NCBI GenBank assembly: GCA_963701205.1
Contig: OY969575.1
Location: forward strand, 434,001 to 498,000
Direction of reading: 5' to 3'
Length of the DNA stretch: 64,000 bases
DNA from: JALZKA01 sp963701205
Lineage (GTDB): Bacteria > Actinomycetota > Thermoleophilia > Solirubrobacterales > 70-9
A program made the translations under genes and the position numbers. Shown one piece after another: positions 55,231 to 63,183 of this stretch. The stretch's first letter is position 1. Each line of letters starts with the position of its first letter. Below the pieces are notes generated by a model, which saw only the letters and a program-made list of their open reading frames with translations, was not told the DNA's origin and did no database searches.

Positions 55231-56274
55231 ATGCGCCGCTCCAACAACCTCATGACCCAGGTACTGGTCGTCAACCTGCTGTTGATCATGGCCGCCGTGA
55301 TCGCGGCAAGCGTCGCTGCAAACCCCGACGTCAACCTGTCAAGCAAACCGGAGGCCGCCCTCGTCCTGGGATTCGCGGTTGCGTTGACGATCGTCGTCAA
55401 CGTAGTCCTCCTCCAACGCCGCTTCCGCCCGCTCGAACGCCTCGTTGACGAGATGGAGCGCGCCGACCTTTCACGCCCGGGAGCCAACCTGCGAGCCGCA
55501 AGCGAGTTCGGTGGGCCCGAGGAGGTCGAACGCCTGCACCGCACATTCAGGCGCATGCTTGAGCGACTCGAAACCGAGCGCCGCCGCGCGTCGAACGCGG
55601 CGCTCACCGCTCAGGAGGAAGAGCGCGCCCGGGTGGCGCGCGACCTCCATGACGAGGTCAACCAGTCGCTGACCGGCCTCCTGCTTCGACTCGAAGCCGT
55701 CCGTGAGCACGCCCCGCCTGAGCTGGCGGCCGAGATTGACGAAACAAAGGCACTCGCCAACCAGGCGATGGAGGAACTGCTGACCCTGGCCCGGCAATTG
55801 CGCCCGGCCGCACTCGACGACTTGGGTTTGAAGGCGGCCATCGCCGGCAACGTCTCCGAGCTCAACCGGCGCGGTCCCGTTCACGCGACATTTGAGTCCG
55901 AGGGCAACTTCGCTGACCTGTCCCCCGAAGCACAACTGGTCGTCTATCGGGTTGCCCAGGAAGCGCTGGCGAATGCCGGCCGGCATTCAGGTGGCGAAAA
56001 CGTTCGTGTTCGACTGAGCCGCGCCGATGGCGCGACGGTCCTGACCGTGTCGGACGACGGGCTTGGCTTCACCTTCGACCAGACCAGCCGTGGTCTCGGG
56101 CTGGGCGGTATGCGCGAGCGGGCGCTGCTGGTGGGTGGCGAGTTGAAGATCGAGTCACGGCCACAAGTCGGCACAAGGGTTCGGCTTGTCGTGCCGATAG
56201 AGGGTCACAGCGATGACGATTCAGACCGCAAACCCGAAAGTTCCCGATCCCGCGCCCGGCGACCGCCAGACTGA
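55231..56274 (+). CDS. Sensor histidine kinase, NarL-partner (HisKA_3) type
   Basis: The 347 residues start from the ATG at 55231 (AGGGGA upstream); a GTG at 55159 is an alternative. Two membrane helices (about 10-28 and 37-55) with a very short outer loop lead to a HAMP-like region, then the HisKA_3 H-box ARDLHDEVNQSL with phospho-His140. The ATPase has NAGRHSGG (N-box), SDDGLGF and LGLGGMRERALLVGG. It senses an unknown signal, possibly within the membrane. The response-regulator ATG is 4 bp after the stop. Confidence 0.9.
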   Translation: MRRSNNLMTQVLVVNLLLIMAAVIAASVAANPDVNLSSKPEAALVLGFAVALTIVVNVVLLQRRFRPLERLVDEMERADLSRPGANLRAASEFGGPEEVERLHRTFRRMLERLETERRRASNAALTAQEEERARVARDLHDEVNQSLTGLLLRLEAVREHAPPELAAEIDETKALANQAMEELLTLARQLRPAALDDLGLKAAIAGNVSELNRRGPVHATFESEGNFADLSPEAQLVVYRVAQEALANAGRHSGGENVRVRLSRADGATVLTVSDDGLGFTFDQTSRGLGLGGMRERALLVGGELKIESRPQVGTRVRLVVPIEGHSDDDSDRKPESSRSRARRPPD

Positions 56275-56278
56275 TCCA

Positions 56279-56909
56279 ATGCGCGTCGTAATCGCCGATG
56301 ACCACGGGATCGTCCGCTCCGGCGTGCGGATGCTGCTGGAGCGCCAGGCCTGATATCGAGGTGGTCGGCGAGGCCGAGGACGGCGCCGCCGCGCGCGACC
56401 TGGTGATCCGCGAGAAGCCGGACCTGGCCATCCTGGACGTGAAGATGCCCAAGCTGACGGGGCTGCAGGCAACCCGGGAGATCAGGGCGCAGGTGCCTGA
56501 GGTGGCCGTCCTGATCCTCTCCATGTACGACGACGAGCGCTACCTGTTCGAAGCGCTCAAGGCTGGCGCGTCGGGTTACGTCCTGAAGACGCAGGCGGAC
56601 GCCGACCTGATGGCAGCCGTCCGGGCGGTCGAGAAGGGCGAGCCGTTTCTGACCCCGGCGGCCCAACAGGCGCTCATCAAGGACGTCCTCGGCGAGGGCG
56701 CCGTGCGCCAGGACGATCTGACTCCGCGCGAGGAAGAGATAGTGAAGCTCGTCGCCGAAGCCCATACAAACAAGGAGATCGCCGAAGTCCTTCACCTCTC
56801 GGAGAAGACGGTTGAGAACCACCGCTCGAACGCAATGCGCAAGCTGGGGATGCGCGACCGCGTCGAACTCGTGCGCTACGCGATTCGCAAAGGCTTGATC
56901 GAGCCCTGA
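56279..56909 (+). CDS. NarL/FixJ-family response regulator with an apparent one-base frameshift
   Basis: The ATG at 56279 gives MRVVIADDHGIVRSGVRMLL, the standard REC start, but the frame closes at TGA 56351. The +1 frame continues PDIEVVGEAEDGAAARD, then the phosphoacceptor Asp in LAILDVKMPKLTG and a LuxR-type HTH (LTPREEEIVKLVAEAHTNKE, then TVENHRSNAMRKLGM). An extra base around 56347-56351 explains it; corrected length is 209 residues. The longest open reading is 56298-56909. It is the partner of the adjacent kinase. Confidence 0.85.
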
Positions 56910-56933
56910 TTGCGCGCCCTTTCCGCTGGAGCG

Positions 56934-57716
56934 CTACGCCTTGGTACCGAGGGTGACCAGGTACTGCGCGGGGTACCGGACGGTTCCGTCGTCCGCCTCA
57001 TTGACCTGCTCGTAGAGCGAGCGCATCACGTCAACCGCCGCCTGCCAGCGGCCGCGTGGCTCCAGAACTGACCGCAGGGTCACGACGGGACCAAACTTCG
57101 TCGTGAACTCGTCGAGTGCCGCCTGGATCGAGTCGAACTCGAACTGGATCGCGGCTTCCTCAAAGCGAAGATCCACGTCCGTATCCGCGAAAAGCTCCTG
57201 CACGTGCTCGCGCGTACCCCAAAGGACGGGCGCCTGCATGCCTGGCGGCGGGGCAGGCCCGAACGAGCTCGTCACCTTGAAGAACTGGCCGATCGTGCCG
57301 CCCGGCGTCCACGCGGCGACGCCGACCCGGCCGCCCGGCCGCGTCACGCGCGCGATCTCTGCCGCAGCGCGGGCATGGTCCGGGGCGAACATGCAACCAA
57401 ACGTCGAGACGACGATGTCGAAGCTGTCGTCCTCGAAGGGCAACGCCTCGGCATCCCCCTCGACCCACTCGATCTCCACCCCGGCCGCATCCGCCCGGGC
57501 CTTGCCCGCCGCAAGTAGCTTCGGCGTCAGGTCCAAGCCGGTCGCGCGTGCGCCCGCCTGCGCCGCCGGGATCGTCGCGTTGCCGGTTCCACAGGCGACG
57601 TCAAGGACGCTTTCGCCGCTCTTGACGTCGAGACGCTCAATGAGGTCGGCGCCAACGCCCCAGATGTGGCGCACCATCCGCGTCGTAGTCGCCAGCGGCC
57701 CAAACCGCGCGCGCAC
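56934..57716 (-). CDS. Class I SAM-dependent methyltransferase
   Basis: The 260 residues have VLDVACGTGNATIPAAQAG (SAM motif I), LDLTPKLLAAGKARA, WVEGDAEALPFEDDSFDIVV and ARVTRPGGRVGVAAW, the UbiE/Methyltransf_11 pattern. The substrate is unknown. The start is a GTG at 57714-57716; upstream codons in frame reach a stop 18 codons before without another start. It is divergent from the Rrf2 gene, 135 bp away. Confidence 0.85.
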   Translation of the reverse strand: MRARFGPLATTTRMVRHIWGVGADLIERLDVKSGESVLDVACGTGNATIPAAQAGARATGLDLTPKLLAAGKARADAAGVEIEWVEGDAEALPFEDDSFDIVVSTFGCMFAPDHARAAAEIARVTRPGGRVGVAAWTPGGTIGQFFKVTSSFGPAPPPGMQAPVLWGTREHVQELFADTDVDLRFEEAAIQFEFDSIQAALDEFTTKFGPVVTLRSVLEPRGRWQAAVDVMRSLYEQVNEADDGTVRYPAQYLVTLGTKA

Positions 57717-57851
57717 CCTGTTTTTCCGCTGAAAGCTCCAATGCTGCCCTCTATCCCATTTCTATCGCCGCAACGTAAGCGTAATTATCCAAGATGGCTT
57801 CGTGTCATGCGATCAGGCCATAACCGACCACTTGGCTAGGATTTAGGGGCG

Positions 57852-58337
57852 ATGCTGTTCTCGACCAAAGCCGAGTACGGAGTGCGCCTGATGGTCGAGC
57901 TCGGGCGGCGCACCGATGGCGCCGAGCCGGAAACGGCGGAACCCGTCTCCCTGGCGGCGGTCGCGGAGGCCGAAGCCCTCCCCCTCTCTTACTTGGAGCA
58001 CCTGGTCGCAAAGCTCCGTCAAGCCGAACTGGTTACGTCCGTTCGCGGCGCCCACGGCGGCTATCGCCTTGCCAAACCGGCCGACCAGATCGCAATGCTT
58101 GACGTCGTTCAGGCGCTGGAGGGTCCGATCGCCCCAATGGAATGCTTCCACTCCGACAGCGAAGGACGCGTCCTCTGCTCACACGAGTCCGACGGCGACC
58201 AAGCCTGCGCAACGAAGCTGCTCTGGACGCGGGTGCACGGCGGCGTTACGAAGGCGCTCTCCGGCACCACGCTGGCCGAGCTCGTGGAGTTTGCCGCGGC
58301 GAGCGATGCCCGGCCCCTGGCCCAGCAACCCGCCTAG
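57852..58337 (+). CDS. Rrf2 family regulator, IscR/SufR-like
   Basis: The 161 residues have an N-terminal winged helix (FSTKAEYGVRLMVELGRR, then SYLEHLVAKLRQAELVTSVR, GAHGGYRLAKP). Three Cys in the C-terminal half (MECF, VLCSH, QACAT) at spacing 10 and 9 can hold an iron-sulfur cluster, as in IscR. As first gene before sufC (45 bp) it probably senses cluster status and represses the suf genes. The ligand spacing differs from E. coli IscR. Confidence 0.9.
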   Translation: MLFSTKAEYGVRLMVELGRRTDGAEPETAEPVSLAAVAEAEALPLSYLEHLVAKLRQAELVTSVRGAHGGYRLAKPADQIAMLDVVQALEGPIAPMECFHSDSEGRVLCSHESDGDQACATKLLWTRVHGGVTKALSGTTLAELVEFAAASDARPLAQQPA

Positions 58338-58382
58338 CCTTGGCAATCACCGACAACCAACCAAAGGACTGACAACTCACAC

Positions 58383-59147
58383 ATGGCCGACCTCGAAATC
58401 CGCAACCTTCACGTTCGCGCCGAGGACAAGGAGATCCTCAAGGGCCTCGATCTGGAGGTATCCAAGGGCGAAGTGCACGCCCTGATGGGGCCAAACGGCT
58501 CCGGTAAGTCAACCCTCGCGAACATCGTCATGGGCCACCCGGGCCTCGAGGTGACCGAGGGCTCGATCACTTTCAAGGGCGACGACATCACTGACGCCGC
58601 CCCCGAGGACCGCTCCCGCGCGGGCCTCTTCATGGCGTTTCAATACCCGGTCGCGATCCCAGGGGTTACCGTCGCCAAGTACCTGCGGATGGCGGTCAAC
58701 GCCCACCGCGAGGCCCAAGGCGAGCCCGAGATCAAGCTCAAGGACTTCCGCAAGCAGACTGAGGCCGCCATGGAGTTGGTCAACATCCCGCGCGAATTCT
58801 CAAGCCGCTACGTCAACGACGGTTTTTCTGGCGGCGAGAAGAAGCGCCTCGAGATCCTGCAGCTTGCGATGTTGAGGCCGCAGCTTGCGGTTTTGGACGA
58901 GACCGACTCCGGACTGGACATCGACGCCCTCCGCGTTGTGGCCGACGGCGTCAACCGCTACGCGGGGCCGGAGATGGGCACCCTGATCATCACGCACTAC
59001 CAGCGGATTTTGCACCTGATCAAGCCGGACAAGGTCCACGTGATGTTCCAGGGGCGGATCGTCAAGGAGGGCGGCCCGGAACTCGTCACTGAGCTTGAGG
59101 ACAAGGGCTACGGCTGGATCACCGACGAGGTCACCGCAGGTGTCTGA
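58383..59147 (+). CDS. sufC: Fe-S cluster assembly ATPase SufC
   Basis: The ABC-type ATPase of the SufBCD scaffold. The 254 residues have Walker A GPNGSGKST, AGLFMAFQYPVAIPGVT, the signature FSGGEKKRLEILQLAML, and VLDETDSGLDIDALR, which are specific to SufC. ATG 58383. It precedes sufS by 60 bp. Partner proteins SufB and SufD are encoded further downstream, which is an unusual order (sufB and sufD normally precede sufC). Confidence 0.97.
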   Translation: MADLEIRNLHVRAEDKEILKGLDLEVSKGEVHALMGPNGSGKSTLANIVMGHPGLEVTEGSITFKGDDITDAAPEDRSRAGLFMAFQYPVAIPGVTVAKYLRMAVNAHREAQGEPEIKLKDFRKQTEAAMELVNIPREFSSRYVNDGFSGGEKKRLEILQLAMLRPQLAVLDETDSGLDIDALRVVADGVNRYAGPEMGTLIITHYQRILHLIKPDKVHVMFQGRIVKEGGPELVTELEDKGYGWITDEVTAGV

Positions 59148-59207
59148 TGAGGGGCTTTAGCTCCGAAAGCGGCGTGTAGGGCGGCGTAGTCGCCGCAAGG
59201 TATCTAC

Positions 59208-60461
59208 GTGATCCCACCCGCAACTACAACTACGACATTTCCGTTGGACAAGGTCCGTGAGGCCTTTCCGGCGCTTGAGCGCGAGGTCAACGGCAAGCCG
59301 GTCGCCTACCTCGACTCAGGCGCAAGCGCGCAGCGAGTTCTGGCCTCGATCCAGGCGGTAGACCGCTACGAGCGTGCCCACCACTCCAACGTCCACCGTG
59401 GCTCCCACACGCTCTCAGCGGAGGCGACCGCCGCTTACGAAGGCGCGCGTGCGACGGTGGCCGATCATCTGGGAGCAGCCGATCGCCGCGAGCTGATCTT
59501 CGTCCGTAACGCGACCGAGGCGATCAACCTCGTCGCCCGGGCCTGGGGCGATGCCAACGTCGGCGCCGGCGACCGAATTGTCCTGACCGAGATGGAGCAC
59601 CACTCGAACATCGTTCCCTGGCAGCAACTTGCCGAGCGGGTGGGCGCCGAGATCGATTGGGTGCCGGTCTCCGAGCAGGGCGCTCTCGATATGGATGCCT
59701 ACCGCTCACTACTTGAGCGCTCGCCAAAGCTCGTTGCAGTGACCCACGTATCGAACGTGCTTGGCACCTTGAATCCACTGGCGGAGATCGCGCAACTCGC
59801 ACACGACGCCGGCGCGCTGGTCTTGGCCGACGGTGCCCAGGCGGCTCCGAAGGTGGCTGTCAACGTCGCCGATTTGGGCGTTGATTTCTATGCCGTAACC
59901 GGGCACAAGGCGTATGGGCCGACCGGGATCGGCGCGCTTTGGGGACGGCTGGAGCTGCTTGACGCAATGCCGCCCTTCCTGGGCGGAGGCTCGATGATCC
60001 GCAAGGTCACCACCGGCGGAACCACGTACGCCGACGTTCCCGCCCGCTTCGAGGCCGGCACCCCGGCAATCACCCAGGCGATCGGCTTCGCGGCGGCGCT
60101 TCGCTGGCTCGACGGCGTCGGGATGGATGCGGTCACGATGCATGAACGCGAGATCACCGCCTACGCGCTCACACGCTTGCTCGACGTGCCGGGCGTCACC
60201 GTTATCGGACCCGGGGCAAGCCCTGAGCGAATCGGGCCTGTCTCATTCGAGCTCGACGGGATCCACGGCCATGACGTCGCCGAGATCCTCGACCGGCACG
60301 GCGTTGCCGTCAGGGCGGGACACCACTGCGCCCAACCCTTGATGGACCGCCTTGGTGTCCCCGCGGTTGCCCGCGCGAGCTTTGGGGTCTACACGACCAG
60401 GGACGAGATCGACCGGCTCGCGGCAGGACTCAATGACGCCCGCCGCGTATTTGAGCTCTAG
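59208..60461 (+). CDS. sufS: Cysteine desulfurase SufS
   Basis: A PLP enzyme that takes sulfur from cysteine for cluster assembly. The 417 residues carry RRELIFVRNATEAINLVA, the PLP Lys234 in TGHKAYGPTGIG, and the persulfide Cys374 in RAGHHCAQPLM, the SufS active-site loop. The start is a GTG at 59208. It probably hands sulfur to SufU. It would use the cysteine made by the Mec-CysO-CysM genes 10 kb upstream. Confidence 0.96.
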   Translation: MIPPATTTTTFPLDKVREAFPALEREVNGKPVAYLDSGASAQRVLASIQAVDRYERAHHSNVHRGSHTLSAEATAAYEGARATVADHLGAADRRELIFVRNATEAINLVARAWGDANVGAGDRIVLTEMEHHSNIVPWQQLAERVGAEIDWVPVSEQGALDMDAYRSLLERSPKLVAVTHVSNVLGTLNPLAEIAQLAHDAGALVLADGAQAAPKVAVNVADLGVDFYAVTGHKAYGPTGIGALWGRLELLDAMPPFLGGGSMIRKVTTGGTTYADVPARFEAGTPAITQAIGFAAALRWLDGVGMDAVTMHEREITAYALTRLLDVPGVTVIGPGASPERIGPVSFELDGIHGHDVAEILDRHGVAVRAGHHCAQPLMDRLGVPAVARASFGVYTTRDEIDRLAAGLNDARRVFEL

Positions 60462-60468
60462 CCCCGCC

Positions 60469-60828
60469 TCAGTCGCTCGGCGCGTAGCGGCAGTGGAGCA
60501 TCAGGTCGTTGCCGTCCGGATCGGTGAAGAGCGCCATGTGGCAGACGCCGGTGTCCATGATCTCGCCGAAGAACTCCACTCCCTGACCCTCCAGCTCCGC
60601 TCGCGACGCGGCAACGTCGTCAACGTGCAGGGCAAGGTGCCCGTTTTTCTGCGGGGCGAACTCCATGCCGAGCTTCGCGGGCTCCCAAATGCCAAAGCAC
60701 GTATCCCCGACCCAGAACTCGAACCGCGACCCCTCGTCGGGGCGCAGGCCAAGCTTGTCAACGTAGAAAGCGCGCGAGCGCTCTGCATCTTGGGACGGGA
60801 CAGCGACGAAATCGATTCCGGTAACCAT
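60469..60828 (-). CDS. VOC family (glyoxalase-like) protein
   Basis: The 119 residues have two beta-alpha-beta-beta-beta modules: VTGIDFVAVPSQDAERSRAFYVDKLGLRP and GHLALHVDDVAASRAELEGQG, ending FTDPDGNDLMLH. It contains His/Glu metal ligands typical of the vicinal-oxygen-chelate fold. Reaction unknown. It lies antisense between sufS and sufU, 7 and 42 bp away, so it interrupts the suf operon on the other strand. Confidence 0.88.
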   Translation of the reverse strand: MVTGIDFVAVPSQDAERSRAFYVDKLGLRPDEGSRFEFWVGDTCFGIWEPAKLGMEFAPQKNGHLALHVDDVAASRAELEGQGVEFFGEIMDTGVCHMALFTDPDGNDLMLHCRYAPSD

Positions 60829-60870
60829 GCCGTCGATCCTATTTATCCTGGCTCAGTACCGTTTGCCCGG

Positions 60871-61296
60871 ATGGACGACCTCTACCGCGAGAACATCCTC
60901 GAGCACTACAAGCGCCCCCGAAACTTCGGTCGCCTCGATAGCTATGACCTCGATTTCGAGGACGTCAACCCACTCTGCGGCGACGAGCAGCACGTCTACA
61001 TCAGCCTCGACGCCGACGGCAAGGTGGATGCGATCTCGTTCGAAGGCAAGGGCTGCGCGATCTCGACCGCAGCTACCTCGATGCTGACCGACGAACTCGC
61101 GGGCAAGACCCGGGACGAGTTGCTGCGCCTGCCGAAGGAGTTCGTGCTCGAACTGCTCGGCATCGATATCTCCGCGACCCGTCTGAAATGCGCCCTGCTC
61201 GGCCTCAAGATCGTCAAGTCAGCCAGCCTCGGTCAGATCGCCGACTGGGAGGACGAGGGCGAGCGCGGCGATCCAAACCTCGCCGATCAGATCTAG
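60871..61296 (+). CDS. sufU: Fe-S cluster assembly sulfur-transfer protein SufU
   Basis: The 141 residues start at the ATG 60871; a longer reading upstream is not real. Three zinc-ligand/sulfur-acceptor Cys are present: C36 (NPLCGD, with D38), C62 (GKGCAIS) and C107 (RLKCALLG), and an insertion LAGKTRDELLRLPKE marks SufU rather than IscU. It receives sulfur from SufS. It follows the antisense VOC gene, so transcription must pass through that region or start in it. Confidence 0.95.
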   Translation: MDDLYRENILEHYKRPRNFGRLDSYDLDFEDVNPLCGDEQHVYISLDADGKVDAISFEGKGCAISTAATSMLTDELAGKTRDELLRLPKEFVLELLGIDISATRLKCALLGLKIVKSASLGQIADWEDEGERGDPNLADQI

Positions 61297-61400
61297 CGAC
61301 CGACGCTTCCTCGCTCGGCTAATCGGGCGCTTGGCCGGGTCACGCCTGCTCGCAAGCTAAAATCCGACCCCCGGAGTAGGAATCAACCCACAGGAGACCC

Positions 61401-61718
61401 GTGCCCGACCTGACCATCTGCAAGATCGACGAACTGCCGCAGGGTGAGATGCGCCTGATCATGGCCGATGACGGCCGCAAGTTCGGCGTCTTTCATTGCG
61501 GCGACGGCGAACTGCGGGCGATCGAGGACCGCTGCTCCCACGATGACGGGCCGCTCGCCGAAGGCGAGTTCGATTCCGAGTCCTGTACCGTGGAATGCCC
61601 CCGCCACGGGTCGCTGTTTGACCTGCGCACGGGTCGGCCCAAGTCGCTGCCCGCCTACGCGCCCGTCGATACGTTCAGCGTCCGTGTGGAAGACGGCGAC
61701 GTGAAGTTGGAGATCTAG
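61401..61718 (+). CDS. Rieske [2Fe-2S] ferredoxin
   Basis: The 105 residues carry Rieske motifs CSHDDGPLAEG (C-x-H) and CPRHGSLFDLRTGRP (C-x2-H), i.e. two Cys and two His for the cluster. The fold is that of the NirD/BphF-type soluble ferredoxin. The start is a GTG at 61401 with AGGAG upstream. It is 4 bp before sufB. Rieske genes are often found in actinobacterial suf operons; its electron role there is not established. Confidence 0.93.
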   Translation: MPDLTICKIDELPQGEMRLIMADDGRKFGVFHCGDGELRAIEDRCSHDDGPLAEGEFDSESCTVECPRHGSLFDLRTGRPKSLPAYAPVDTFSVRVEDGDVKLEI

Positions 61719-61722
61719 AGAT

Positions 61723-63183
61723 ATGGCCTCACCCCCCGAACTCGCAACCTCATCGACCAAGGTCCTGACCGACGCCGAGTCCGGCCTGAAGACGATCGGC
61801 TCCGACTACAAGGAGAAGTTCGGCTTCCACGACCCTGAGACGGGCTACGCCTACAAGGCCCCCAAGGGGCTCAACCGCGAGATCGTTGAGTCGATTTCCG
61901 AGTACAAGTCAGAGCCGCAGTGGATGCGGGACTTCCGGCTCAAGGCCTACGACCACTTCGTGAGTCGTCCAACCCCGAACTGGGGCGGCGACCTGGCCCA
62001 GATCGACTGGAACGACATCCATTACTTCGTTCGCGCTTCCGACAAGAACAGTCGCGACTGGAGCGAGGTCCCCGAGGACATCAAGAACACGTTTGACCGC
62101 CTCGGCATCCCCGAGGCCGAGCGCAAGTTCCTCTCCGGCGTCGGGGCCCAATACGAGTCCGAGGTCGTCTACCACCAGATCAACGAGCAGCTTGAGGCCC
62201 AGGGCGTGATCTTCACCGACATGGACACCGCCCTCCGTGAGCACGAGGACCTGGTGCGCGAGTACTGGGCAACCGTGATCCCCGCCAACGACAACAAGCT
62301 CGCGGCGCTCAATTCCGCGGTCTGGTCGGGCGGATCGTTCGTCTACGTGCCCAAGGGCGTCAAGGTCGAGATGCCGCTGCAGGCCTACTTCCGGATCAAC
62401 ACGGAGAACATGGGCCAGTTCGAGCGCACGCTGATCATCGCCGAGGAAGGCTCGGACGTCCACTACATCGAAGGCTGCACCGCGCCCGTCTACTCGTCGG
62501 ACTCGCTGCATTCGGCCGTTGTCGAGATCGTCTGCAAGCCAAGCTCGCGGGTCCGCTACACGACGGTCCAGAACTGGTCCCAAAACGTGTTCAACCTGGT
62601 CACCAAGCGCGCCGTCGCGCAAGAGAACGCGACGATGGAATGGGTTGACTGCAACCTCGGTTCGAAGCTGACGATGAAGTACCCGTCGATCTACCTGGTC
62701 GGCGAGGGCGCCCACGGCGAGCTGCTCTCGATCGCATTCGCCGGCAAGGGCCAGCACCAGGACGCCGGCGGCAAGATCATCCACGCGGCGCCGAAGACGA
62801 CCTCATCGATCTTTTCGAAGTCGATTTCCAAGGACGGCGGCCGCGCGACCTATCGCGGGTTGCTCGAAGTGGCCAAGGGCGCAACCGAGGCCAAGTCGAA
62901 GGTCGTCTGCGACGCCCTGCTGCTCGACCCCGAGTCGCGCTCCGACACCTATCCAACGATCCGCATCGACGAGTCCGACGCGAACGTCGGCCACGAGGCA
63001 TCGGTGTCCAAGATCGGGGAAGAGCAACTCTTCTACCTCCAGGCGCACGGCCTCGATGAGGAAGAGGCCTCGAAGATGATCGTCAACGGCTTCATCGAAC
63101 CGATCGCCAAGGAACTGCCGATGGAGTACTCCGTCGAGATGAACCGGCTGATCGAGCTGCAGATGGAAGGCTCGATTGGCTAG
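61723..63183 (+). CDS. sufB: Fe-S cluster assembly protein SufB
   Basis: Scaffold subunit of SufBCD. The 486 residues contain FVYVPKGVKVEMPLQAYFRI, EGSDVHYIEGCTAPVYSSDS, VQNWSQNVFNLVTKRA, SNVGHEASVSKIGEEQLFYL-like residues (here ANVGHEASVSKIG) and the beta-helix core. Length and motifs are those of SufB. The SufD start overlaps its last codons. Confidence 0.97.
   Translation: MASPPELATSSTKVLTDAESGLKTIGSDYKEKFGFHDPETGYAYKAPKGLNREIVESISEYKSEPQWMRDFRLKAYDHFVSRPTPNWGGDLAQIDWNDIHYFVRASDKNSRDWSEVPEDIKNTFDRLGIPEAERKFLSGVGAQYESEVVYHQINEQLEAQGVIFTDMDTALREHEDLVREYWATVIPANDNKLAALNSAVWSGGSFVYVPKGVKVEMPLQAYFRINTENMGQFERTLIIAEEGSDVHYIEGCTAPVYSSDSLHSAVVEIVCKPSSRVRYTTVQNWSQNVFNLVTKRAVAQENATMEWVDCNLGSKLTMKYPSIYLVGEGAHGELLSIAFAGKGQHQDAGGKIIHAAPKTTSSIFSKSISKDGGRATYRGLLEVAKGATEAKSKVVCDALLLDPESRSDTYPTIRIDESDANVGHEASVSKIGEEQLFYLQAHGLDEEEASKMIVNGFIEPIAKELPMEYSVEMNRLIELQMEGSIG

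Noticed and set aside
60352..60870. Longer N-terminus for SufU
   Set aside because: It overlaps sufS and the VOC gene; the family start is at the ATG at 60871.
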